In this document: piece after piece, positions 33,259-41,430 of the stretch | Numbering within the stretch: the first letter of the stretch is position 1 | Layout: each line of letters begins with the position of its first letter | Assembly (NCBI GenBank): GCA_030263555.1 | Contig: SZPE01000012.1 | Location: 1 to 64,000, forward strand | Direction of reading: 5' to 3' | From: CFX2 sp014338005 | GTDB taxonomy: Bacteria > Chloroflexota > Anaerolineae > Aggregatilineales > Phototrophicaceae | DNA: 64,000 nucleotides | The notes under the pieces: generated by a model | Seen by the model: only the letters and a program-made list of their open reading frames with translations | Database searches by the model: none | What the model was told of the DNA's origin: nothing | Made by a program: the position numbers and the translations under genes

Positions 33259-34251
33259 TTACGTCTGCCGGCCCTCGGCTTCTTCCTCCCGCGCGCGCGC
33301 CAGTGCCACCGCGCGCATCACCTGGGTGCGCGTCAGCATCACCGAATCGTCGTCCTCCTGGCGCAGATCATCTGGCACAGGCAGGCGGGATTTAACCAGA
33401 AAGTCTTCCAGCGCCTTGCTAAAACTGCGCGTCGGCGCGTCCTCGCCGTATTCATCCCGCACTTCGCGCAGATGGTCTACCATCCACAGGTACAGGTCGG
33501 CTTCAGTGCGTTTGGGCATATGGGACAGCACATCATACTTACGGATGAGCGTCACCGCCGGGCGGTATACGTTGTCGTACCAGTCGGCAGCGGCTTCTTC
33601 AAGCGTAACCCCTTCGCCGCGTGTATGCTCCAGGATGTTCTGGTGCAGGTAAATGTGTCCCATCAGGTCATTGTAGCGCGACGGCTCGGAAAGCTGCATG
33701 GGCTGGTGATGCGGGCGCGAATTTTTCAGCCCGGTTTCTTCCAAAAACGCGGCATAGGCCGCCGCCGCGTCCAGCTGTTCCCGCGTCATACCCGGCTCCA
33801 GGTCAACCGGCGTGCGGAGTTCGGTCACGTGCGCCTGGATGGTTTTCGCGCCGAGCTGCCGCGCTACAGATACCCGATGGTTGCCATCGCGCACGAAATA
33901 CACATCATCCACTTTATACAATTCAATCGGCGGCACACCCTCCATGCTGTGAACCTGGGCATAAACCCGGCTCCAGCGATCCTGCGACGTGCTGCTTTTC
34001 GGCAGAAACGTGCTGGTGAAGTCGCGGTAGCGCCCCACGCTGCCGACAATACGGTCAAGCGGCACATCTTGCAGCCCCTTATAACTTTCCTCGCGCAGGC
34101 GCAGGCGCGTTTTGATGTCATCGAAACTCAGCAGTTCAGCCGGTTTGTTCCGCAGCAGGCCGATCACATCCTGCCAGAAGGCGCGTCGCCGCGCGTTTTG
34201 ATAGACATTGATGCCTTCGCTGTAGTTCATTTTAAACGAGTCGTCGGACAT
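33259..34251 (-). CDS. ParB/Srx-like-fold protein (DGNHR motif)
   Basis: Cytoplasmic protein of about 330 residues. The recognisable core is VYFVRDGNHRVSVARQLGAKTIQAHVTEL (about residues 110-140), the ParB N-terminal / sulfiredoxin-like fold with the phosphate-binding DGNHR box. The remainder is helical and acidic with a LYLWMVDHLREVRDEYG segment typical of a Chloroflexota/Actinobacteria family of unknown role. The ATG at 34251 is preferred to an upstream one because AGAGGA lies just in front of it. No HTH DNA-binding domain or parA neighbour was found, so a chromosome-partition role is not supported. Confidence 0.75.
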   Translation of the reverse strand: MSDDSFKMNYSEGINVYQNARRRAFWQDVIGLLRNKPAELLSFDDIKTRLRLREESYKGLQDVPLDRIVGSVGRYRDFTSTFLPKSSTSQDRWSRVYAQVHSMEGVPPIELYKVDDVYFVRDGNHRVSVARQLGAKTIQAHVTELRTPVDLEPGMTREQLDAAAAYAAFLEETGLKNSRPHHQPMQLSEPSRYNDLMGHIYLHQNILEHTRGEGVTLEEAAADWYDNVYRPAVTLIRKYDVLSHMPKRTEADLYLWMVDHLREVRDEYGEDAPTRSFSKALEDFLVKSRLPVPDDLRQEDDDSVMLTRTQVMRAVALARAREEEAEGRQT

Positions 34252-34449
34252 TCCGATTCCTCTCACTCATACATCACGCTCGATGGGTTGAAGTCGGGGA
34301 TGATTTTTACCCCCAACCTTCCCGTTCGACTTTTGCTTTCCTCCCAGATATACTCTTCAATCAGCTTACAATACATTATCCAGAATGCACAGAGCAAAGG
34401 CCTCAATGGTTGTCAACGTTTAGCCTACGCTCATATGGTCTATTATGCG

Positions 34450-34469
34450 CCTGTCCGGTTATGGACAGG
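34450..34469 (+). promoter_or_regulatory. Leader hairpin before surE
   Basis: CCTGTCC-GGTTAT-GGACAGG forms a perfect 7-bp stem 30 bp before the surE start and 3 bp after a TATTAT hexamer. It may be a 5'-end mRNA stabiliser or an operator. Confidence 0.4.
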
Positions 34470-34498
34470 TTAACCCACCGCCAAAAGAGGTAGAAAAA

Positions 34499-35251
34499 GT
34501 GACTTATATCCTGGTGACAAATGACGACGGCGTAACCGCGCCGGGGCTGTTCGCTCTGATGCAGGCCATGCGCCAGCTTGGCACAGTGGGGGTGATTGCC
34601 CCTTTACGCAACCAGAGCGCCGTCGGCCACCGTAAAACGCTCTTTCAGGACATCCGCGTAAGCCAGGCGGTTTTGCGGGACGGCACGCCCGCGACGGCGG
34701 TGGATAGTTCACCGTCGGACTGCATCGCCCTGGCCGCGCTGGGGCTGGTGAACTGGCCGCCGAATATTGTCGTATCCGGCATCAATCGCGGCGCAAACAT
34801 GGGGCAGGACATCACCTACAGCGGCACGGTGACGGCGGCGCTGGAGTCCACCATTCAGGGCATCCCGGCAGTGGCGGTATCGCTGGCGTCCCGCAATGCC
34901 GATTCGCCCGCCGACTACGAGCCGGCGGCGGAGATGGCGGCGCGCGTGGTGCGGCGCGTGCTGGAAAAAGGCCTGCCGCCCTTCACCATCCTCAACCTGA
35001 ACCTGCCCGCCGGGCGGGACATCAAAGGGCTGCGGCTCACCCGCCAGGGGGTGCGGATTTACACCGACGAAATGGAGCGCGATGGCGATATTGTACGCAT
35101 CGTCGGGCCGGAGCCGGGCGGTCGAACCGAAGAAGAAGGCACGGATTTATGGGCCGTGCATAACGGTTACGCCAGCCTGACGCCCATCCACCTTGACTTG
35201 ACCGCGCACCGTTTTCTGGCCGACCTGGCCGCCTGGGACATCGCGCCGTAA
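34499..35251 (+). CDS. surE: SurE 5'/3'-nucleotidase
   Basis: Metal-dependent nucleoside-monophosphate phosphatase of 250 residues. The N-terminal ILVTNDDGVTAPG contributes the metal-binding Asp pair; NQSAVGH (Ser/His), SPSDC, and SGINRGANMGQDITYSGTVTAALE are all intact family motifs. The GTG at 34499 is chosen since it gives the normal MTYILVTNDDG start and AGAGG precedes it; an upstream ATG would add an 18-residue tail containing the hairpin. It lies just before the TIR-PBP gene, but that gene has its own promoter. SurE enzymes act on 5'- and 3'-nucleotides in stationary phase and stress. Confidence 0.95.
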   Translation: MTYILVTNDDGVTAPGLFALMQAMRQLGTVGVIAPLRNQSAVGHRKTLFQDIRVSQAVLRDGTPATAVDSSPSDCIALAALGLVNWPPNIVVSGINRGANMGQDITYSGTVTAALESTIQGIPAVAVSLASRNADSPADYEPAAEMAARVVRRVLEKGLPPFTILNLNLPAGRDIKGLRLTRQGVRIYTDEMERDGDIVRIVGPEPGGRTEEEGTDLWAVHNGYASLTPIHLDLTAHRFLADLAAWDIAP

Positions 35252-35263
35252 ACCTGTCCGTTT

Positions 35264-35292
35264 TTGGCAAGCGTTATCTGACTCGATATAAT
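35264..35292 (+). promoter_or_regulatory. Sigma-70-type promoter TTGGCA-N17-TATAAT of the TIR-PBP gene
   Basis: Near-perfect -35 (35264-35269) and perfect -10 (35287-35292) with 17-bp spacing. A stem CCGCGCCA / TGGCGCGG with a CTCAA loop (35293-35313) begins right after the -10 and ends 7 bp before the start ATG, so the transcript would start within or at the stem. This could be an operator or a translation-control hairpin. Confidence 0.75.
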
Positions 35293-35320
35293 CCGCGCCA
35301 CTCAATGGCGCGGATTGTTT

Positions 35321-38300
35321 ATGCTGTATCACATTTTTCTGAGCTACAGCCGCAAGGACGCTTCCCTGATGCGAAAGGTCAGGGATCATTTGCGCGCCGA
35401 AGAGCTGTCAGTCTGGACGGATGAGGGCATCGAACCCGGCACGCCGCTGTGGGATCAGGCCATCGAAACGGCGCTGGCAAACGCCGGCTGTATGGTCGTC
35501 ATCCTCACGCCCAATGCCATCAACTCCAAAGGGCTGCGCGACGAAATCCACTACGCCCGCATTCATGGCGTTTATATTTTTCCCCTGCTGGCGGGCGGCG
35601 ATGCCCGAACATCCGTGCCGTATACCCTCAGCGGGACGCAGTGGGTGGACATTCGTTCCGATTTTTCCGGCGGCATGGCGAAAATTGTTTCGACCGTGCG
35701 TACCCATCTGAGGTTAGATGCCGCTGCCGCGCCGCTGCCCGAAGCGCCGCCGGAGGAACACCCACCCCGGCCCGCGCCGCGCCCAATGCCCCGTCTGAAC
35801 TTGCCGCGTCTGAACCTCGCACCCGGTCGCCTGCTGCGCGGCCTTCGACCGACCCGCCTGCTGTGGCTTTTCCCGGCGGTCGTGCTGGTGCTGGCGGGCC
35901 TGGCGGCGGTGGGGTTGAAGCTGGCTTCCGACCGATATTACGGAATCCTCGCAACCTGGGGCGACGAAATCGCCGCGCTGGCAAACTACCAGCCGGAATT
36001 TCACCCCGTCCGGCTGCTGGATGCCGATGGCAGCCCTTTCGCCGAACTGACCAGCGAGCAGGGCGGCGCGCGGCAAAAAGTGGCGCTGGAAAACATTTCG
36101 CCCTACCTGATTCACGCCGTTGTTTCGGTGGAAGAGCCGCGCTTTTTTGAGGCCGCCGGCGCTGCGCCCGATTGGGTATCGCTGCTGCCTGCGCTGCTGG
36201 ATTTGCAGCCGGTCGAGTCTGGCGCGGCCACCATCACCGGACAGATCGCCCGCCAGTTGGTGCTGAAGGATGCGGCGGTTTCCCCGGAGCGCGCCCTGCA
36301 AGAGCGGATAATTGAGGCAGAAATCGCCCGGCGGTATACCCAAAACGAGATTCTTGAACTGTATCTGAACGAGGTTTATTTCGGCAACCAGTCCTACGGC
36401 GTGGAAGCAGCGGCGCAGTTTTACTTCGACCAGAGCGCCGACGATCTTGATCTGGCCGAATCGGCGCTGCTGGCCGGCCTGATCGCCGCGCCTGCCGCCT
36501 ATGACCCGGTGACGCAGCGCGAAGCCGCCTTCGAGCGAATGGGGCAGGTGATCGCGCGGATGCAGGAGGTGGGCTGTCTGGGTTTTCAGCAGGTGTTTCC
36601 TGGTGACGACCCCTTCTGCATAGATCAGAGTATGGTACGGGATGCCATCGTGGAACAGGCCGCCGTTAAAGCGCGCGTTTTTCAGCCGCGCGCGATTTCT
36701 TATCAAAACCCACACTTCGTCAATTTTGTCCAGCAGATCATCGAGCGCGACTACGGTGCGGGCGAGATGTACCGGCGCGGTTTTGTCATCCGCACCACGC
36801 TGGATACACCCCTCCAAAAAAGCGCGGAGCAGGCGCTCCAGGCGGCGCTTGACCAGGGCGCGAACACCGGGCTGAATACCGGCGCGATCATGGTCACAGA
36901 CCCGGCTACCGGCGCGATTCGCGCAATGGTCGGCAGCCCAGATTTTCATGACGATGAGATAGACGGGCAGGCCAACGGCGCGCTCACCTGGCAGGCCGCC
37001 GGGACGGCCATCAAGCCAGTGGTGTACGCCGCCGCGTTGGAAGGCGTGCCAGACCCCAGCACCGGCGAGGTGGTGCGTTATCTCACCCCGGCATCCATTC
37101 TGTGGGATGTGCCGACGACCTTCAACACCGTGCCGTCATACAGCCCGGTTAACTTGGACGGCGGTTTCCGGGGGCCGGTGGCCGTGCGTTACGCCCTGCA
37201 AAATGATCTCAACGTGGCGGCGGTGAAAGCCTTCGACTTCATCGGCGTCGAACGCTTCCAGGATGTAGCCGCGCGTTTAGGGCTGACGTTCCCCGAAGGC
37301 GCGCAGTTCGGGCTGCCGACGGCGCTGGGCGCGGTGGACGTGCGGCTGTATGATATGATGGCGGCCTACGGTACACTGGCGAACAACGGCGCGCTCGCTC
37401 GGCTGTACGCCGTCGAGAGCATCACCGATGCCGACGGCGCAGCCGTTCCCCTGGCCGAACGCCCCACGCCTACTCAGGTCGTTCAGCCGGCGGTCGCTTA
37501 CCTGATGCAGAACATCCTCAGCGACGACAGCGCCCGCGCCCAACAGTTCGGCACAAACAGCGCCTTGTCTCTTTCCAGCCTGCCCGCGTCCGGTTATGTG
37601 GCCGCCAAAACCGGCGTCACCGACCAGAACCGCGACCTGTGGACGATGGGTTTTACCACCAACGCGGTCGTGGGCGTCTGGCTGGGACGCGCGGACGACG
37701 CGCCCACTTCCGGCGGCTTCAGCCTGGTCGCGCCGCTGTGGAACCAGGTGATGACCGCTGCCCTGCGCGAGTTCGGCCCGCCGCCGCCGTTTAGCATCCC
37801 CGGCAGTGTCATCACCGTCCAGGTCTGCGCCCTGACCGGCACGCTGCCGCCGGCGAACTGCCCGGTGCTGCGGAATGAGCTTTTTCTGGCCGGCCAGCTG
37901 CCGCCCTCTGCCGAAGAAGCCTTTGTCCAGAACATAACGATTGACTCCTGGACAGGGCTGCGCGCCAACCAGTTCTGCCCGGATAATCTGGTCGAACGTA
38001 CTTACCTGAACGTCTCAGACGCGGCGGTGGCGGATTGGCTGCTGAACAGGCCCATCGGGGTATCGCTGGCGCGGCAGCTTGGCCTCCCCAGCGATCTGGA
38101 GCGCGCCCCGACCGAAGCCTGCGACCTGAACACCGAAATCCCCATCGCGCGCATCACCAGTCCTGGCGAGGGGCAGCAGGTTTCCGGCGAAGTGCAGGTG
38201 GTGGGTTCGGCGTCCGCGCCGTCACTTGCGAGTTATTATCTTGAGCTTGCGCCCGGAAACTCGAACAATTTTATACCTGTCTCGCTTCCGACAGCCTCGC

Positions 38301-38482
38301 CGCAGACCAACGGCGTATTGGGAACATGGGATACAACGACTGTTCCCAACGGCCAGTATATACTGCGGCTGGCGATGACCCACAGAAACGGCGGGTATCT
38401 GTACCGGTCGGTTAACGTCACCGTCAATAACACCGTCCCCACGCCGACCGTCAGCGCATCTGCCGGAAACTCGTCGGTGTAA
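35321..38482 (+). CDS. TIR domain fused to a class A penicillin-binding protein
   Basis: Protein of 1053 residues from the ATG (a TTG two codons upstream is also open). TIR at 1-130 with HIFLSYSRKD, VWTDEGIEPGTPLW and the putative catalytic Glu75 in GLRDEIHYA. A Pro-rich linker leads to one TM helix (about 179-202). Outside, a GT51 glycosyltransferase (about 256-430) has VSVEEPRFF and ILELYLNEVYFGNQSYGVEAAA; motif 2 reads ATITGQ. The transpeptidase has T-A-I-K (Thr562, Lys565) where SxxK belongs, DLN (629-631) where SxN belongs, and an intact KTG (763-765). A C-terminal Ig-like BiPBP_C-type domain (ARITSPGEGQQVSG) ends it. Topology places TIR in the cytosol and the wall enzyme outside. A link between wall state and a TIR enzyme is inferred. 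Confidence 0.92.
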   Translation: MLYHIFLSYSRKDASLMRKVRDHLRAEELSVWTDEGIEPGTPLWDQAIETALANAGCMVVILTPNAINSKGLRDEIHYARIHGVYIFPLLAGGDARTSVPYTLSGTQWVDIRSDFSGGMAKIVSTVRTHLRLDAAAAPLPEAPPEEHPPRPAPRPMPRLNLPRLNLAPGRLLRGLRPTRLLWLFPAVVLVLAGLAAVGLKLASDRYYGILATWGDEIAALANYQPEFHPVRLLDADGSPFAELTSEQGGARQKVALENISPYLIHAVVSVEEPRFFEAAGAAPDWVSLLPALLDLQPVESGAATITGQIARQLVLKDAAVSPERALQERIIEAEIARRYTQNEILELYLNEVYFGNQSYGVEAAAQFYFDQSADDLDLAESALLAGLIAAPAAYDPVTQREAAFERMGQVIARMQEVGCLGFQQVFPGDDPFCIDQSMVRDAIVEQAAVKARVFQPRAISYQNPHFVNFVQQIIERDYGAGEMYRRGFVIRTTLDTPLQKSAEQALQAALDQGANTGLNTGAIMVTDPATGAIRAMVGSPDFHDDEIDGQANGALTWQAAGTAIKPVVYAAALEGVPDPSTGEVVRYLTPASILWDVPTTFNTVPSYSPVNLDGGFRGPVAVRYALQNDLNVAAVKAFDFIGVERFQDVAARLGLTFPEGAQFGLPTALGAVDVRLYDMMAAYGTLANNGALARLYAVESITDADGAAVPLAERPTPTQVVQPAVAYLMQNILSDDSARAQQFGTNSALSLSSLPASGYVAAKTGVTDQNRDLWTMGFTTNAVVGVWLGRADDAPTSGGFSLVAPLWNQVMTAALREFGPPPPFSIPGSVITVQVCALTGTLPPANCPVLRNELFLAGQLPPSAEEAFVQNITIDSWTGLRANQFCPDNLVERTYLNVSDAAVADWLLNRPIGVSLARQLGLPSDLERAPTEACDLNTEIPIARITSPGEGQQVSGEVQVVGSASAPSLASYYLELAPGNSNNFIPVSLPTASPQTNGVLGTWDTTTVPNGQYILRLAMTHRNGGYLYRSVNVTVNNTVPTPTVSASAGNSSV

Positions 38483-38756
38483 CAACGGCGCTTGTTTTTA
38501 ACGCAGCCGCCTGCTTCACGGCCGTTTTAACCCGGCAGGCCGGCGATAAACAGCACTTTCGACCGATAAACGACAGTGGATGGCGCATTAAAAAACGGAT
38601 GCGCCCCGACTGAGCCGGCGCGCCAGACCCGGCAGGCCGTCTGGCGACATACGCCGCCAGAAATGGTATCATAGGCTGTTTGGTCGAGCAGGCACGTCAC
38701 GACAGTATATACTTTGAAGGCGCTCGCCCTCCGAAAAAATATTCTTTCCTGAGGCC

Positions 38757-40052
38757 ATGATGCACGCCACACTTGACAGCTGGATTCGGCACGAAGCAGT
38801 CCCGTTTTCCGTTGATTCGCCCGAAACCTTTAACGCCTCGGTGGATAAAATGGCCGCCGCGCTGGGCGACTCGGTGGAACTGCTGGGTTTTGGAGAGGCG
38901 CTTCACGGCGGCGAGGACATCCTCATGCTCCGCAACCGGCTCTTTCAGCGGCTGGTAGAGGCGCATGGTTACAGCGCCATCGCCATCGAAAACAGTTTTC
39001 CTAAAGGGCGCACAGCCAATGATTATGTGGCCGGTTGCGGGCCGGACTCGTATGAGGCGGTGCAGGAAGCCGGCTTCAGTCACGGCTTCGGCCAGCTTGA
39101 GGCCAACCGCGAACTGTTGGAGTGGATGCGGGGCTACAATGCCGATTCTTCTCATCGGGTTAAACTCCACTTCTACGGTTTTGATATGCCGCTCTTACGC
39201 GCCAGTTACGCCAGTCCAAGCCAGGTACTCCATTTTGTACTCGATTACCTCGCCTCGATTGACAGCGCCAGCGGCCAGGAATACCGCCAGCTGATCGTTT
39301 CGCTGATCGGCTCGGACTTCGACTGGGAAAACCCGGAAGCAATAACCGACCCGTCGAAGTCGGTGGGTCTTTCGCCCGCCGCGACCGCGCTCCGCATTGC
39401 GACCGAAGACCTCATCACCGAATTGAAGATACGCCGCCCGGAACTGGTGGCTCAGAGCGGCCCAGATCGTTATGCTGAAGCCCTTCACTACGCTGCGGCA
39501 GCGCGAGGACTGCTGAACTATCACGCGGCGGTGGCGCGAAAGTCCGACGCCGGCCATCTGCTCGGCATCCGCGATGCGGCGATGGCGGACAATCTGGCGT
39601 ACATTGTGGAACGCGAGCGCGGGTGGGGCAAAGTGCTGGCCTTCGCGCACAACAGTCACTTGCAGCGCGGGCAGGCCGTCTGGCCCTGGTACACCTTCTG
39701 GCCGGTGGGGTCGCACCTCAACGAGATATTCGGCGCGCGTTATGCCGTCATCGGCTCGGCAGTCGGGGTTTCCGAGGCAAACGGCATCGGCCAGCCCGAA
39801 GCCGGCACTCTGGAGGCGCGGCTGATGGCCCTGCCGGGGTCGGGCGCGTTCATTCCAACGCACAAAGGCCAAGGGCTTCCCGACTCGGAAATCGCCTCGC
39901 TCCCGACTCGTTCCGGCAGCACGAAAAACCTGTCTTATATGCCCATCACCGCACAGAGTTTCACCGATTTTGACTGGCTGGTGTTTCTGGATTCAACGGT
40001 CTACAGCCGGGGCGGGCCGCCGCTGCAGCAGGGCAACACCGCCGCCGAATAG
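38757..40052 (+). CDS. Erythromycin-esterase family protein
   Basis: Cytoplasmic protein of 431 residues of the EreA/succinoglycan-biosynthesis esterase family. Family landmarks are LLGFGEALHGGEDI (His of the GExxHG motif), AIAIENSFP, GFSHGFGQLEANRELLEWMRGYN and MADNLAYIVERERGWGKVLAFAHNSHLQRG with the second histidine. The length is normal. TGAGG precedes the ATG pair. The family includes macrolide lactone hydrolases, but many members are not resistance enzymes; that cannot be told here. It is followed after 23 bp by a glycosidase. The 274 bp before it contain no gene, only a TATACT at 38708 as possible -10. Confidence 0.87.
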   Translation: MMHATLDSWIRHEAVPFSVDSPETFNASVDKMAAALGDSVELLGFGEALHGGEDILMLRNRLFQRLVEAHGYSAIAIENSFPKGRTANDYVAGCGPDSYEAVQEAGFSHGFGQLEANRELLEWMRGYNADSSHRVKLHFYGFDMPLLRASYASPSQVLHFVLDYLASIDSASGQEYRQLIVSLIGSDFDWENPEAITDPSKSVGLSPAATALRIATEDLITELKIRRPELVAQSGPDRYAEALHYAAAARGLLNYHAAVARKSDAGHLLGIRDAAMADNLAYIVERERGWGKVLAFAHNSHLQRGQAVWPWYTFWPVGSHLNEIFGARYAVIGSAVGVSEANGIGQPEAGTLEARLMALPGSGAFIPTHKGQGLPDSEIASLPTRSGSTKNLSYMPITAQSFTDFDWLVFLDSTVYSRGGPPLQQGNTAAE

Positions 40053-40075
40053 CGATATACAAAGGATGTATCAAT

Positions 40076-41317
40076 ATGGCAGAACAACTTGTTTTTCCCG
40101 CCGGTTTCTTATGGGGGGTAGCAGGTGCGGCGCATCAGGTCGAGGGCGGCAATATCAACAGCGATTCCTGGGTGCTGGAACATATCCCCAATTCACCCTT
40201 TACTGAACCATCCGGCGATGCCTGCGACCATTACCACCGCTACCCGGAGGACATCGCCCAGATCGCCGCGTTGGGGTTTAACACCTATCGTTTTTCGATT
40301 GAATGGGCGCGCATTGAGCCGGAAGAGGGTGAATTTTCGACAGCCGCGCTCGACCACTACCGCCGGATGCTGGCGGCCTGCCACGAACACGGCCTGACGC
40401 CGATTGTCACCTACCATCATTTCACCTCGCCGCGCTGGTTTGCCGCGCGGGGCGGTTGGGAAAGCGCCGCCAATGCCGAATATTTTGCCCGGTACTGCGC
40501 GCGGGCGACCGCTCACCTGGGCGACCTGATCGGCGCGGCCTGCACGCTCAACGAACCGAACGTTGGGCTGCTCATCCAGCAGATCGGCCACATGCCGCCG
40601 GACGATATGATGGCGCAGGCTCCCTATCGCGCCGCCGCTGCCAGAGCGGTCGGCAGCGACACCTTCGCGGCCTTCCCTTACTGCCGCCAGGAGCTGGCGC
40701 GCGACACATTTTTACAGGCGCACCGGCTGGCCGTCGCGGCCATCAAAGCCGGGCCGGGGAACTTCCCAGTTGGTTTGACGCTGGCGATGTCGGATCACCA
40801 GGCCGTACCCGGCGGCGAGGCGACTCGTGACCGCGTGCGGCGCGCGGTGGATGACGTGTTCCTGGATGCAGCCCGCGACGATGATTTCATCGGCGTGCAG
40901 ACCTACAGCCGCGCCCGCTACGATGCGGCAGGGACGCTGCCGCCGGAAGAAGGCGTCGAACTGACACAGATGGGTTACGAGTTCTGGCCGGAAGCCCTGG
41001 AAGCCACCATCCGTTACGCCGCTGCTTATACGTCCCGTCCCGTCCTGGTGACGGAAAACGGCATCGGCACGGAGGACGACACCCGCCGCATCGAGTATGT
41101 GCGCCGGGCGCTGCGCGGCGTCCACCGCTGCCTGGAGGATGGAATCGTGGTGCGCGGTTACTGCTACTGGTCTGTCTTCGATAACTTCGAGTGGGCAATG
41201 GGTTACAGGCCGAAATTCGGCCTTATCGCTGTAGACCGGACGACGCAGCAGCGCGCGCCCAAACCCAGCGCGGCCTGGCTGGGCGGCATCGCGCGGGCCA
41301 ATATGCTGACCGCTTAA
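40076..41317 (+). CDS. Glycoside hydrolase family 1 (beta-glucosidase-like)
   Basis: Retaining glycosidase of 413 residues. Acid/base Glu160 lies in CTLNEPNVG and nucleophile Glu327 in VTENGIG; the N-terminal FLWGVAGAAHQVEGG and NTYRFSIEWARIEPEEG are diagnostic of GH1. There is no signal peptide, so it works on sugars already inside the cell. AAAGGA lies before the ATG. It is somewhat shorter than the usual 440-460 residues, with a compact loop after the acid/base region. Probably co-transcribed with the esterase homologue. Exact sugar preference is unknown. Confidence 0.94.
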   Translation: MAEQLVFPAGFLWGVAGAAHQVEGGNINSDSWVLEHIPNSPFTEPSGDACDHYHRYPEDIAQIAALGFNTYRFSIEWARIEPEEGEFSTAALDHYRRMLAACHEHGLTPIVTYHHFTSPRWFAARGGWESAANAEYFARYCARATAHLGDLIGAACTLNEPNVGLLIQQIGHMPPDDMMAQAPYRAAAARAVGSDTFAAFPYCRQELARDTFLQAHRLAVAAIKAGPGNFPVGLTLAMSDHQAVPGGEATRDRVRRAVDDVFLDAARDDDFIGVQTYSRARYDAAGTLPPEEGVELTQMGYEFWPEALEATIRYAAAYTSRPVLVTENGIGTEDDTRRIEYVRRALRGVHRCLEDGIVVRGYCYWSVFDNFEWAMGYRPKFGLIAVDRTTQQRAPKPSAAWLGGIARANMLTA

Positions 41318-41347
41318 CATCCGGTTGTGATTCCCTTCCACGCCGCC

Positions 41348-41363
41348 TGTGATATTTATCACT
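41348..41363 (+). promoter_or_regulatory. CRP/FNR-type palindrome TGTGATATTTATCACT
   Basis: TGTGA-N6-TCACT differs by one base from the classical CRP consensus TGTGA-N6-TCACA. It is centred about 52 bp before the start expected from a weak GTGGCA-N18-TATTAC promoter (41372-41401) of the nucleotidyltransferase gene. A CTGCTG/CAGCAG stem follows at once and may end the glycosidase transcript. The regulator is not identified in the window. Confidence 0.4.
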
Positions 41364-41430
41364 GACCTGCTGTGGCAGCAGTAGGTTAACCTGAATATTA
41401 CAGAGCGGCGTCTCTCTACAGGGGAATCTC

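Noticed and set aside
33259..34251. Chromosome-partitioning ParB
   Set aside because: Only the DGNHR fold is shared; no HTH domain, parA or parS site is present.
34252..34498. Possible tRNA suggested by a GTTCGAC T-loop-like string
   Set aside because: No acceptor stem, anticodon stem or CCA region can be paired around it.
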